From NCBI GenBank assembly GCA_921293015.1, contig OV121089.1, forward strand, positions 48,741,220-48,805,219: a stretch of DNA of 64,000 nt, read 5' to 3'. Under the pieces are notes generated by a model, which worked only from the letters and a program-made list of their open reading frames with translations, did not search any database and had not been told where the DNA came from. Within the stretch, counting starts at the first letter, position 1, and the number at the start of each line of letters is the position of its first letter. Both the position numbers and the translations under genes were made by a program. Positions 47,975 through 59,445 of the stretch are shown in pieces. The stretch is from Phorcus lineatus (Eukaryota > Mollusca > Gastropoda > Trochida > Trochidae).

Positions 47975-49305
47975 CAGTGCCATGCCAAAAGTTTGCGGTC
48001 CAGTTCATTAAAGTAACGAATGAAAACGAAACACTCGCATTTGAAAACCGCGTTACATTGCCAAGAGAAATTTGGCAGGATAATATTTTATAGTATGCTT
48101 TTTCATATAACGCCGTTTATGACGTCATCGGTTATGTTTACGTCAGTCGCGTGCCTAGCAGACGACATGGCTCGTAGCGCCAAAGAACTGTCAGCAGAGC
48201 AAAAAGAATTAATTATTGAGTTGCATCAAGGTTTGAAGAATAGTAAAATTGCAGAATTGTTAGCAATTCATAGATATACTGTTTTGAAGAAATATACTCA
48301 CGTCGAAAGCACAGAAAACAGACATCAAAGTGGTCGGCCTCGTTTGATCGGGTTGAGGGGAGATAGGAAACTTTTCCGCGATGTTCATAAGAATAGGCGA
48401 CATTCCCTTTCTGATTTAACTGACAATTTCAATTCTCAACATCATGTTCGAGTTTCCAGCAGGACAATTCAGAGACATTTACATCGTGTTGGTATAAAAA
48501 AACGGAGGATAAGAAAGGGTATCACTGTTTCGGAAGTCAATCGTCAGAAGCGTGTCAGGTGGAGTCGAGGAAAAGTTACTTGGAGGCTTGATAGGTGGAA
48601 GAAAGTGTTATTCACAGATGAAACTCAAGTTGTATTGGGAAAAAAACAAAAACATTTCAGTTTGGAGAAAGGCCGACGAAAAGTGGCGAGCAGAATGTTT
48701 GAACGTACTGAAACGTCCCATCAGTGTAAGTGTCATGTTTTGGGGGTGTGTCAGCTACAATGGTGTATGTGTATTGGTTCCAGTCGAGGGAAATATAAAC
48801 TCGGCAAAATATATTGATGTTCTTGAAACAAATTTGTGGCCTGTTGTAGCAAAAGAATTTGGGAATGAACCCTGGATATTTCAAGATGACAATGCGCCCG
48901 TACACCGTTCTCGGGAAAGTAATACCTGGAAAACGGATAATAATATTCCCGGAATGGACTGGCCTGCACAATCCCCAGACATCAATATAATAGAAAATGT
49001 GTGGAGGTATATGAAAATTAAACTTCAGAAAGACTGTGAAAACTTAAACTTTCGCGAAGATTTGATAGCCGCAGTTCAGCGGATCTGGTCCAACCTCCCA
49101 CAAGTCTATATTCGAAGTTTATACCAATCAATTCCGAAAAAAATACGAATTGTCATTATCCAGAAAGGTTACTTTACAGAATACTGACTAGTTTAGGTAA
49201 GTCAATTCAATTATTCCGCTTTTAGAACGACATTGTATGGAGCGCATTTGACTCCACACCGGTGACGTCAGACATGTTTGTTGCAATACATTTGGCACGT
49301 CACTG
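47975..49305 (+). mobile_element. Tc1-like DNA transposon, 1.33 kb
   Basis: Left end CAGTGCCATGCCAAAAG and right end TTTGGCACGTCACTG are imperfect inverted repeats, flanked by TA at 47973-47974 and 49306-49307. The size, CAGTG ends and TA target match Tc1. One broken transposase gene fills it. The 5' leader (48120-48127) and the 3' UTR (49263-49270) each contain TGACGTCA. Confidence 0.87.
48167..49187 (+). pseudogene. Tc1-type transposase, frameshifted
   Basis: I chose the start MARSAKELSAEQKELII because it begins the paired helix-turn-helix DNA-binding region; an upstream in-frame Met at 48020 is less likely. Next come KNSKIAELLAIHRYTVLKKY, the GRPR-type hook (SGRPRLIGLRGDRKL), SSRTIQRHLHRVGIKKR, and VLFTDET with the first catalytic Asp. 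A one-base shift in the A-rich run near 48640-48655 moves the sequence to the next frame: ISVWRKADEKWRAECL, VMFWGCVSYNGV, WIFQDDNAPVHRS (second Asp) and WPAQSPDINIIENVWRYMK (Glu of the D-D-34-E triad). All three catalytic residues survive, so only the shift visibly breaks it. Confidence 0.92.
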
Positions 49306-49307
49306 TA

Positions 49308-50210
49308 CATTCAAACTTTTGTCAACCAAGCGAGCACAACTGACAATAAATTCTTATACTTTCACACCATATAAGGAATAAGACAGCGCAGAAATAGCAC
49401 AGTTCTGCATTAACCTCTTAACGAGTAACACTGTGACGAGAAATATTCCTGTTTAAAAATTAAAGAATTAAATCGTATGTTTGTTTCATTATAATACGTG
49501 AGCTTAATATAACTTTAATTATGAATGAAGTGTACAGAGCATTAACATTTCTCCACACTAGGACAGGAGTTATCTGCCTCTTCAATAATTCATGTTTCAA
49601 GTCATGACAGCCGCATATTTCTGAAGTCTCTTCTTTTAAATATGTAATAGTTGTTATTAAGGTTTAGATAACAATTACTGTCCGTTTGCCCAACACGTGT
49701 GTAGTATTTATGCAATGCGAGTGTCAAATGATATGAATATAACATCCGTCTCATCCACTGTAAATGCACCTCGTTTCGTTAGCTTAAGTAAAACAGCCAT
49801 TAAACTTGTAACGATGCTTCTTTAAGAATCTTGGAAATCTTAATCTAAATTCTGATAAGAGTGTCCACATTTTCTTTTATCATAAAAAGTAAATACCAAT
49901 TGTTGTAATATAAGATTTGATAAAACTGGGTAAGTCCATGGCTTTAAATTCATGAAAGAGTGATTCAATTCGATGTCTTAGTGAGTAAATAGTTCTGATG
50001 AAAGTTCATAAGGCTTTAATCAGCTAGAAGTTCTCACGAGTATGAAGCATCATACAACACATGACTGTCTTCTCAACCAATTGATGTTCAGCATGACATT
50101 GTGGAAACTTTAAATTGTGAAATAATTAAGGGTTAAACTATGTCTCAAAGCTCAAATGAAGTTTCTCCATGATTTTGTATGAAGTCTTCAAATGTTTAAG
50201 CATTGTATCT
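49308..50210. other. AT-rich spacer, nothing recognised
   Basis: No gene, repeat family or terminal repeat seen between the Tc1-like and DIRS elements. Confidence 0.5.
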
Positions 50211-50231
50211 AATTATTGGCGTAAACATTCC

Positions 50232-50410
50232 CTCTGGGGTGAGCTGTGCCCCTCTCTCCGTCCCATTGACGTGACTGCAGAAGTCTTACTAGATATTTTT
50301 TTAAATATGTAAAAAAAACTACTACACATAATTACCTTTGGTGGTATGCAGCTCTCCTCTTCCCACTGGAGTTATCTCCCCTTTGACACCAGGTGTCAGT
50401 CTCATATTCC
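50232..50410. repeat. left inverted terminal repeat of the DIRS element
   Basis: Runs from CTCTGGGGTGAGCTGTGCCC to GTCTCATATTCC and is the near-perfect inverse of 56654-56832, with a few substitutions and one poly-T/A length difference. Confidence 0.93.
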
Positions 50411-50640
50411 TTTCTGCACCCAATGTGAGAAGATGGCTGCAGGAGTCTGAAGTTTGTTCTTCTCCCATGTGCTGTGTGTTTCTTCCTAAGGATATATCTG
50501 GTATGTGAAGACCGACATTAGGTCTTAGACAATCGCATTCCTTGTTTTGTGTGTGTTTGTGAACATTTTTGTGATTTTTTTTTTATGACTGAACTTGTGA
50601 ACTATCGGTGATTCCGCGAAGTATATTGTGTTTTTTCAAC

Positions 50641-52562
50641 ATGTCTCAACGTAAGTGTGTGAACTGTCAGAGATTCATGTCGGATAAGGATCCTCATTCT
50701 CTTTGTTTAGCTTGTAATAAAGACCCTATTTGTTCTATCGCTCATCGATGTCTTCTGTGTAAGGACTTAGACGATGATAGTTGGATAAGGATGTTTGAGA
50801 TCAGAACCAAGAAATCTCGTAATTCGGCCGGTATTTCGCCGTCAACATCGATTATTTCGGAGGATTCAGCTATTTTATCTCAGATTCCTGCCTCTGTAAC
50901 GGCTAGTGACGGTAAAGCAGCTCCTTCCACGGACTTAGGCGCGGTGTTAGCTGCCTTTAAGCAGGAGTTATTGTCATACTTTTCTCAGTCAGTCAAAGAG
51001 CTTGAAAAACGTAATGATGAAAAATTCACGGAATTAAAGACTACTATTACCAAGTCAAAGTCGCGATCTTCCTCTTCTAGTAGAAGTTCTTCATCCCGTG
51101 AAAATGTCTCAAATTCTGTGGCTAAAGAGAGTTCTGAGTCTAAGTCTAAGCCTAGTAAGCGGTCTGCCGATCCCAACGGTGGGGCTTCGGGTAGTACGGC
51201 GGATGATGTGCGTACCAAACGGCAGTGTTTACCCTCCACGGGCCTGCCGGGTTTGGGTGGTCAGGATGACCCGTTGAATAAGAGAGGTCCGTCTCACTCT
51301 GGCTCCCATATCGGTACAGAGTTGAGCGGGCCGCACGCTGTTGACGCCGATAACCTGATCCCTCCCACCCATGGGTTGGTGACGGCCGGGTCTCACGTGC
51401 AGGGCGGCTTGCCCGTTGTTCATAGCCGTGTCCAGGTCACTGGGTCAGACTCCAAGTCTACCAGCACGGCGGGCACGTGCGGCTTGCGGCCTAGCCCGCT
51501 TACGGCCGAGCAGCTCACGGACGGCACGGATCTTGGGCGGGAGCTGGGTCACGTTGATCTGCCTAATGTTGACAAACAAAAGAAAGGACCAGCTACGGAG
51601 TTTGTGGATGTTTTCAATCCTCCGATTTTGCCAATCATTACAGATGATAATGCCGAGTTAACCTTTCCCTTGGATGCCAAGCTGGCTTGATAACTATTCC
51701 TCCCGCCGATCTGTCGGGGCCGGACTTAGTACCTGAATGGTCCTTTGTTGACAAGATTGACATTTTGCATAGGCTTAAACCTTGTACACAACCATCCTCA
51801 TGGGAGCTAGAAATGGGTCAAGTATTGCCGGAATAGCTGGGCACTTTACCTCATTCGTCGGTAGTTAAGCCTGCACTTGACTTAATCAATAACAACCTGG
51901 CCAAGGCAAAGGATGTCTCAGCCCTTCCTCGACTTCCACTTAAGCAATCTTATGTCATTCATGACCGTGTAATTCCGTCTTCATCCCCCGATGTGGATAG
52001 GGATTTTGCCCGGTTGGATACGAGGGGTCTTCAGAGAAAACAATTGGACAAGATTTCGTTTTCACGGAAAGACATTAAGGATATTGATATGGCGGCTAGA
52101 AGTGCTGTGGACATTCTCTCCTATATTAACTGGTTTGCGGCAGGTGTTAGACAATTATTACCTCCCACCTTTCAGGATAATACGGGGATTAAACCACAGT
52201 CACTAGTAGTAATGAGCGCAGAGGAGGTTGCTATGGCTCATTCCTTCCTGGATGTTATATATCATGCGGTGAATGATGCGACTCAAACTCAGCTGGGTAC
52301 TTTGGGCCGGATTACGGCGCTCGAACGGTCTCATCTGCTTGGGAGTGTGAGAAATCTCCCTCAGGATTCAAAGGAGGAACTATTTCAACAACCCTTAGGA
52401 TCGGAATCGATGTTCAACGGGCAGTGTGGCCAGGCTATTGCTCAACAGGATGCACAGAATTCTAGGACCTTAAATCAGAGACTAGTGTCAGCCCTCATTG
52501 GTCAGTCGCGTCAGCGCGGCGCTCCCAGGGGCAACAGAGGCTCCTCCTCAGCTCCTCCCTGA
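50641..52562 (+). pseudogene. DIRS gag-like ORF
   Basis: The start MSQRKCVNCQRFMSDKDPHS is followed by a cysteine-rich cluster (CLACNKDPICS, CLLCKDL) typical of DIRS gag N-termini. A Ser-rich region and a Gly/Pro-rich middle follow. The first frame stops at 51688-51690. The neighbouring frame continues the protein (ITIPPADLSGPDLVPEWS), has a TAG near 51833, and runs on as DFARLDTRGLQRKQLDK and INWFAAGVRQLLPPTFQDNT up to 52562. One frameshift and one stop therefore break it. The frame opens also at 50608, but the Met at 50641 fits the cysteine-rich start better. Confidence 0.8.
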
Positions 52563-52585
52563 CCCCCCCCTCCATCGTTCAGCTT

Positions 52586-54348
52586 TTGACAGGGCTAACT
52601 ACACGTCAAGACAGTGCCAACCTGTGTCTTCTCAGGGACAGCAGACGAAGGACAATCCACCTCCCCCTCCAAAATATCACTTTCGGGGCAGAGGAAGCCG
52701 TGAAAGTAGGGGCTCAGCAGGTCCCACGGGACGGCGTTGACTGTCAGCCAGCCGTTTCAACACCTTTAAACCCTTACGACTTGTCCACGGACTCGATTTT
52801 GGACTTCGATTTTCAGTTACAGGTAACACCCTCCCCAGTGGGAGGACGGCTCCAACGTTACGCTCTAAACTGGACCCAAATCACATCAGACACCTGGATC
52901 AATTCCGTGATTGCCGGCGGGTACCAGTTGCAATTTCAGACACAACCCCCCTTAGTCGCTTATCCCTCGGGAAGGAGATTTTGTCTTCAAGGTCATCGTC
53001 TGAAGGCGGCGCTTCTAGCCATAGAGCAATTACTGCTGAAGGAGGCAGTGGTAGAGCTGTCCCCTCAGGACACGTCGCGGGGGTTTTATTCTCCAGTCTT
53101 CCTGGTTCCCAAACGCGATTCAACAGAGATGAGAATGATCATAGATTTAAAGATTCTAAACAAGGACTTTCTCAGCAAACCCCCAAAGTTCACTATGGAA
53201 TCGTTGCGAAATGTCAGGAAGTTGATGATGCCAAACTCAAAGTTCATCAGCATGGATTGGACGCTTATCTGCACATTCCAATCCACAAGTATTCTCACAC
53301 ACAGAGATATCTTCGTTTCGCAGTAAACGGCAGGAGATTTCAGTTTCAAGTCCTACCCTTCGGGGTGTCAATAGCGCCTTGGCTCTTCACCATGATAATC
53401 AAACCGATCCTTCACTTTCTTCATCTCAGAGGCATTGCCGTACACGGATACCTGTACGATTTTCAGGGGAGACACGTCTCGGCCAGGACTTTGAGCAACC
53501 AGACGAAATATATGATTCATGTGTTTACGCATCTGGGATGGATTGTACATCCGGAAAAGTCAGAACTCATGCCGACATCTCGGATCAAGTTTCTAGGAGC
53601 GATTCTAGATGCGGAGAAAGGTTTCATCTTTCCCATCACGGAGCGTTGGTTGGTCACCAGGACTTTGATAGAATCTCTATTGGATCTGAGATCGGCAACA
53701 GTAAGGAAGTGGATGTCACTACTAGGCTGCCTTACTTCAATTCAGGATTACATATACAGGGGGCGACTGAACCTTCGCCACACTCAGGTTTGGCTCAATG
53801 CCAACAGAGCTCTTCCCCTGGATTGTTCAATTATATGTCCTCACCACGTGCGGAGCGAGTTGTTATTGTGGACAGAGGAACGCAATGTACTGTCGGGAAC
53901 ACGGTTCATGCATCCGCCTCCTCGATTCACAATCTTCACAGACGCGTCTCGCAAGGGTTGGGGAGCGCACGTAGATCATCTTCAAGCCCAGGGCTTGTGG
54001 ACAGGTTGGGAATCTATGTGGCATATAAATGCGCTAGAGATGCTTGCAGTGATCAGGGCCCTCAAGGAATGGTGGCATCGGCTGTAAGGGACCAGTGTAA
54101 TGATAGCCACAGACAATGCGACAATTGTTGCATATATAAACAAACAGGGCGGTACTCGTTCAAGGGATCTCATGGATCTAACCCGCAGATTATTTTGTCT
54201 AGTGGATCAGTGCAAGATAACGCTAAAAGCCAGGCATATTCCAGGGAAGCTAAATGTGCTAGCGGACTCGTTATCCAGGAAGAACCAGGTACTTCCAACA
54301 GAATGGACTCTGCACAAGGAAGCCTTCCAGATCATAGCAGACAGGTAG
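52586..54348 (+). pseudogene. DIRS reverse transcriptase and RNase H
   Basis: The first frame (to about 53245) gives PSPVGGRLQRYALNWTQIT, GFYSPVFLVPKRDSTEMRM, IIDLKILNKDFL and KFISMDWT. After a frameshift the RT continues as DAYLHIPIHKYSHTQRYLRF and FQVLPFGVSIAPWLFTMI. The motif C position reads VHGYLYDFQG where Y-L-D-D is expected, so one catalytic Asp is Tyr. The thumb follows (LGWIVHPEKSELMPTSRIKF). RNase H has FTIFTDASRKGWGAHV (first Asp) and INALEMLAVIRALKEW (Glu). An in-frame stop at 54085 interrupts it before MIATDNATIVAYINKQGG and RHIPGKLNVLADSLSR. It is non-functional. A long +2-frame reading overlaps it. Confidence 0.88.
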
Positions 54349-55769
54349 GAGACTCCTACAATAGATCTCTTTGCGACCAGCAGGAATTGTCAGCTTCCAA
54401 TATTTGTCAGCCCAATTCCAGATCCGACAGCTTGGGCGGTAGACGCGCTATCCATATCATGGGAAGGAATGATTGCCTACGCCTTTCCACCAGTAAAGAT
54501 TCTACCGGATGTAATCGCCAAGATAGCTCTTCACAACTGTGTGGTTTATCTAGTGGCTCCCTCATGGCCCACACGCGCCTGGTTTCCAAATCTTCTGGAT
54601 CTGTTGACCGATGTTCCACTACGGCTGCCTCTGTGGGAAGGGCCGTTACATCAACCTCAATCAGGAGTGTTTCTCAGGAACTTAGCATTATTAAATCTAC
54701 ACGTATGGAGATTATCCAGGAATCCCTTGCAAGTAAGGGTTTTAGCGAGGGATCTTCAACAGCTATATCCCAGTTTGTTAGACCTTCAACAGCAAGACTC
54801 TACGATTCGAAGTGGAAAGTCTTCTGCGAGTGGAGAAAGCAGCGACAGTGCCTAGACCAAAACATTTCAATTCCAATGATAGCAGAATTTTTGCTTTATT
54901 TGAGAACTGTTAGGAAACTCAAACATGGAACTATTGAAGGGTACCGATCAGCCATTGCTTCCTTATGCGACCTTCAGGGATTATCAGTGGGGGCAGATTG
55001 CTCCTTACATAAAATGATCAAGTCTTTTCAGATCAAGGATATAGCTTCACCCTCTATTTTTCCAAAGTGGGATTTATGTTTGGTGCTACAATCTCTTATC
55101 AAAGCTCCTTATGAGCCTTTGCAAACGGCCACATTAAAGTTTTTATCATTCAAGACGGCGTTTCTTATAGCATTCGCCTCGGCAGCTAGGGTTTCAGAGT
55201 TACATGCTATTGACAATTCTTCAATAAGATTTGCGAGTGAGTATAAGGAAGTGACTTTTCGAGCACTCCCGGAGTTTGTGGCTAAGAATCAATCCTCGTC
55301 AGCGGGCCCTCTTGGAGCGAGGGTTTATAAAATTCCAGCACTACCGCATTCCACTTCTCGTTCAGATAAGAATCGGTTGCTTTGTCCAATAAGAGCTCTC
55401 AGATACTTACAGAGGACATCATCCTTTAGATGAGCTAGAAGGAGACTCTTTCTATCCTGCAAGACTTCGCTGGATAATGAAATTTCAAAGAATACGATAG
55501 CATCTTGGTTGAGGAAAACGATCGCGTACGCTTATCAAGCGATAGATCAGGATACAGTAAACTTGAAGTTTTCCCCTCATGAGATTAGAGCCCTAGCATC
55601 CTCCCTGTCAGCATGGAAATCAGTGTCTATTGAACAGTTAGTAAAAGCATGTCAATGGAAAGGTGTCAATACTTTCATTTCATCTTACCTGCACGACATC
55701 ACGCCAACGTTGGAAGGAATCAGTGAACTGGGTCTGTTGGTAGCGGCTCAGCATATCTCAACTGCCTAG
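53379..55769 (+). pseudogene. DIRS tyrosine recombinase ORF, overlapping RT/RNase H
   Basis: A 684-codon frame opens at 53379 and stops at 55431-55433; the same frame continues at 55509-55769. The first part (to about 54710), rich in Ser, Gln and Arg, overlaps RT/RNase H in another frame. The recombinase starts near STAISQFVRPSTARLYDSKW (core-binding domain), then FLLYLRTVRKLKHGTIEGYR and SAIASLCDLQGL. Catalytic motifs: AARVSELHAI (Arg I), then after the single TGA, FSPHEIRALASS (H-x-x-R), CQWKGVNTFISSYLHD (Trp and Tyr nucleophile). All catalytic residues are present; the only visible lesion is the TGA. Recombinase activity inserts the circular DNA copy. Confidence 0.88.
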
Positions 55770-56025
55770 AGATTCAAGAAGGAAAAAGGGGGAAGGGGGG
55801 GGTTGTCGGGGTCGTCGGGATGAGATCGACGACTGACCTGTCCTCCAGATCCAGCTCCATGTTAGAAGGTGAGGCTATGCCTGAGTTGAGTTGGGGTATG
55901 GGACTGAGTGTTGGATCTAATCTAAGGTTTAGAAGCACTTGTTGTGGACTGGTATATCCACTCATTCCTTGGCACTTTATTGGAGGTCAGATTATGACGT
56001 CCTAGGCCTGTTTGGGTAAGAATAA

Positions 56026-56103
56026 CCGGAAGTGACGTCATCCAAACCGGAAGTGACGTCATCTAAACCGGAAGTGACGTCACCCAGACCGGAAGTGACG
56101 TCA
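56026..56103. promoter_or_regulatory. four tandem ETS-CRE composite sites
   Basis: CCGGAAGTGACGTCA occurs four times at 56026, 56047, 56068 and 56089, exactly 21 bp apart. Each merges an ETS core (CCGGAAGT) with a full CRE/ATF palindrome (TGACGTCA). The array lies between the recombinase ORF and the internal complementary region of the DIRS element. It has the form of an enhancer or antisense promoter; function is inferred, while the repeat is directly visible. Confidence 0.75.
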
Positions 56104-56481
56104 TCTAAACGGTAGAAGAGGTCGTTGGAACCAGGGGTGACGCCCATGAAACCGAATTGAAGTAATTATTGAAAGGACGTCATAGTCGGACAGGTTTCTA
56201 ACACATAGTACTAGATGGTGGTGGCTCTCCTGTTGTCAAATTCACTCACTGAGGAGATGGGTTTTTGTGCATGCAGTTCAGAGTTTTAGAGAGGGTGTAC
56301 AATTAGTCTATCTCGTTCAGTAGAACTAAAAGAGTAAAAGAGAATTCCATAAGGTGTTTCGTTAATCTGATCAATTATAAATCAAATGGAATAAGAAAAG
56401 TGGATAAATTACGGCTAAAAGTTGTTAAAAGTTCCATAGACATTCCCCTGGATCCCGCCACCTTTTATGTGTGATTCGGGA

Positions 56482-56575
56482 CACAGCTCATCCCAGAGGG
56501 AATGTTTACGCCAATAATTAGGAACAATTACAGTTATTGTTAGTAATTATTAGTAAACTTACCTCTGGGATGAGC
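56482..56575. repeat. DIRS internal complementary region
   Basis: The first half (CACAGCTCATCCCAGAGGGA to CGCCAATAATT) is the inverse of the element's left tip. The second half (AGGAACAATTACAGTTATTG to CTCTGGGATGAGC) is the inverse of its right tip. The two meet at about 56519/56520, as a template for joining the ends into a circle would. Confidence 0.92.
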
Positions 56576-56653
56576 AAATTTACTCCCTCCCATGTAAGTT
56601 TTACTAATTCCTCCCCTCATGTGTTCCAGGTGATGTCTGTGTGGGTACAAGAC

Positions 56654-56832
56654 GGAATATGAGGCTGACACCTGGTGTCAAAGGGGAGATAACTCCAGTT
56701 GGAAGAGGAGAGCTGCATACCACCAAAGGTAATTATGTGTAGTAGTTTTTTTTACATATTTTAAAAAATATCTAGTAAGACTTCTGCAGTCACGTCAATG
56801 GGACGGAAAGAGGGGCACAGCTCATCCCAGAG
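56654..56832. repeat. right inverted terminal repeat of the DIRS element
   Basis: Runs from GGAATATGAG to CTCATCCCAGAG, the inverse of 50232-50410. Confidence 0.93.
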
Positions 56833-56875
56833 TTAAGTTTACTAATAATTACTAACAATAACTGTAATTGTTCCT

Positions 56876-58410
56876 ATTTCCAGGCTGTAGAAATCGATCA
56901 ATACATTCCGTGTATGCATTGTGACTAATACGAGACATGAGACAATGTATACCTGTTTAAATACATTTTTGTTTTATTGAAATGCGCAACCATATTTACT
57001 CCAGCTCATTTTAATAGAAATGCACAATTCTAGCTTAAAATCAGTACATCATGTGAATGTACTTATGCTTAAGGGAGTGATGAGATATCATAAGAATAAT
57101 CAACAAGATGCGAGGAATTACAGTTGATCTGTCCTGAGTGGATTATTGTTATAAATTCCAAGCTCAAGCGAGGAATTTAAAACAGTAATTCACGAGGGAA
57201 AGATAAACCGTAATTCCAAGGTTCGAGTTGGTCATTCTTTTTCTTACCCAAGTCAAATCTAAGAATATGTACGGTACTTTTGTAAAATACCACCGTAAAG
57301 ACAATTGCAAGTAAACTCACTCATTGTATTCATGCGCGACGGACAACGATTGTCATGGCGCAGTTAAATGTAGTCTCAGCAATTCAAGACATGGTCTTGG
57401 ATCATAATTTAAGCAAGACAAAAACAGAACGAAATATTATAACAAACCACATATAAAACATAATACATTTCATGATATTCCGTACCAAACTAAAAACAAT
57501 GTTTGTTCTGAAGTCTCTTTGACACGTGTAGGCCTACGCTAGACTCACGAAACGAATGAATAGAAATAGTTATGTCAGCAAATCAGATCTCGAGTTATTT
57601 TTAGTAAAACTGTAATTCCCATGACCATATGAAAACTTTAATACCCGGCATATTTGTGCCGCTTTGGTATGAATTTCTTTTACGTGCATGCATCTACATA
57701 TTATAAATAAGCAACAGTGAGTTATGAAGTGCAAGAAGGGGATAGTAGTCCCAAAACTTTGCAATGGTCAATCGATTTTAGGGATGCGCCTTGCCCTGCG
57801 TATACCACGGGGTCCATAGTGTTGACTGAAAGACTTTTTAACTGTGAGTCTGAATAAAAAATGGGGTATTCAGGATCTTTTACGGTATTTGATGTATGTT
57901 CAGTTGTTTGTGCACATATTGGAATTATAGGCCTACAAGGGATTGAAGAAATGTTATTACATAAATAGATTCTGGCCAATAAAGATTATAGAAATACGCA
58001 ACACCCAAGAAAGCTATCAACTATAGAAGAGGGTTCAGAGTTCTATCAGGTACATTGCTAATAGTTACTACCTGTCTAAACTGATTTCTAGGAGTTTATG
58101 TGAGAAATTTATTTCGAACATCACCAAATAATCGTATGAGGTGTCGTTTTCTGTGTCTAATTCTTAAAATACCCTGTAAACTCGCAATGCCGTTAAAAAT
58201 GATAGGTAACCGTTGTAGGATTCGCATTGACCTAAATCGTATATCGATCAGATTGCTACAACCCCCTACGTACCCCTTTTTTCAAAAATGCTTTCAAAGA
58301 ATATGAATCAAGGATTTCTTTAGTGACATTTTATGATAGGTAATAATTAGAATCATGTTGTCAAAAGATAATTTAAGCTGGCTACTATCACCTCCATCAT
58401 TCATAATCAT
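56876..58410. other. AT-rich sequence, nothing recognised
   Basis: Short frames on both strands lack motifs or splice context. No inverted or direct repeat of note was seen. Confidence 0.5.
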
Positions 58411-59445
58411 TTTGGTTTCATCCCTTAGGTAACTGTATCTATCAATTGAAGGCATTTTGGTTTCGTCCCTTAGGTAACTGTATCTATCAGTTGATGGCAT
58501 TTTGGTTTTGTCCCTTAGGTAACTGTATCCATCAGTTTAAGACATTTTGGTTTCGTACCTTAGGTAACTGTTTCTATTAGTTGAAGACATTTTGGTTTTG
58601 TACCTTATGTAACTTTATCTATTAGTTGAAGAAATTTTGGTTTCGTACCTTAGGTAACTGTATCTATCAGTTGAAGGCATTTTGGTTTCGTACCTTAGGT
58701 AACTGTATCTATTAGTTGAAGACATTTTGGTTTCGCCTCTTAGGTAACTGTATATATTATTTGAAGACATTTGGTTTTCGTACCTTTGGTAACTGTTTCT
58801 ATTAGTTGAAGACATTTTGGTTTCGCCTCTTAGGTAACTGTATATATTATTTGAAGACATTTTGGTTTCCTACCTTAGGTAACTGTATCTATTAGTTGAG
58901 GGCATTTTGGTTTCGTCCCTGAGGTAACTGTGTCTATTAGTTGAAGACATTTTGGTTTCGTACCTTTGGTAACTGTTTCTATTAGTTGAAGACATTTTGG
59001 TTTCGCCTCTTAGGTAACTGTATATATTATTTGAAGACATTTTGGTTTCGTACCTTAGGTAACTGTGTCTATTAGTTGAGGGCATTTTGGTTTCGTCCCT
59101 TAGGTAACTGTGTCTATTCGATGAAGGCATTTTGGTTTTGAACCTTAGGTAACTGTTTCTATTAGTTGAAGGCATTTTGGTTTCGTACCTTAGGTAACTG
59201 TTTCTATTAGTTGAAGACATTTTGGTTTCGTACCTTAGGTAACTGTATCTATTAGTTGAAGACATTTTGGTTTCGCCTCTTAGGTAACTGTATATATTAT
59301 TTGAAGACATTTGGTTTTCGTACCTTTGGTAACTGTTTCTATTAGTTGAAGACATTTTGGTTTCGCCTCTTAGGTAACTGTATATATTATTTGAAGACAT
59401 TTTGGTTTCGTACCTTGGGTAACTATATCTATCAGTTGAAGACAT
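58411..59445 (-). repeat. 23 x 45-bp tandem repeat, open on the minus strand
   Basis: Units begin TTTTGGTTTCGTACCTTAGG and end TTGAAGACA on the + strand. The array is exactly 1,035 bp, 23 units with no net indel. Read on the minus strand each unit is 15 residues, consensus MSSTNRYSYLRYETK with substitutions at a few positions (S/P, T/N, N/D, Y/N/H, Y/D/G). One stretch (58870-59445) stays open for 191 codons. Stops occur in only three units (near 58545, 58600 and 58868). No start context, signal peptide, or flanking coding sequence supports a real gene, so I list it as a repeat with coding potential. Confidence 0.92.

Larger units (their letters stand above)
50211..56875 (+). mobile_element. 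DIRS-type tyrosine-recombinase retrotransposon, 6.7 kb
   Basis: The coding order is gag, RT, RNase H, tyrosine recombinase, all on the + strand. Inverted terminal repeats of 179 bp lie at 50232-50410 and 56654-56832. Short unique tips extend beyond them (AATTATTGGCGTAAACATTC on the left, 56833-56875 on the right). A segment at 56482-56575 is complementary to the joined left and right tips, which is the internal complementary region of DIRS elements. DIRS elements integrate through a circular intermediate with a tyrosine recombinase, so no target duplication is expected. The structure is complete, but the genes carry frameshifts, stops and a lost RT Asp. Confidence 0.94.

Noticed and set aside
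58411..59445. CTTAGGTAAC in each 45-bp unit as an array of splice donors, a counterpart to the acceptor array
   Set aside because: AG/GTAAC is present in most units on the + strand, but no flanking exon supports it; it is more likely incidental to the repeat.
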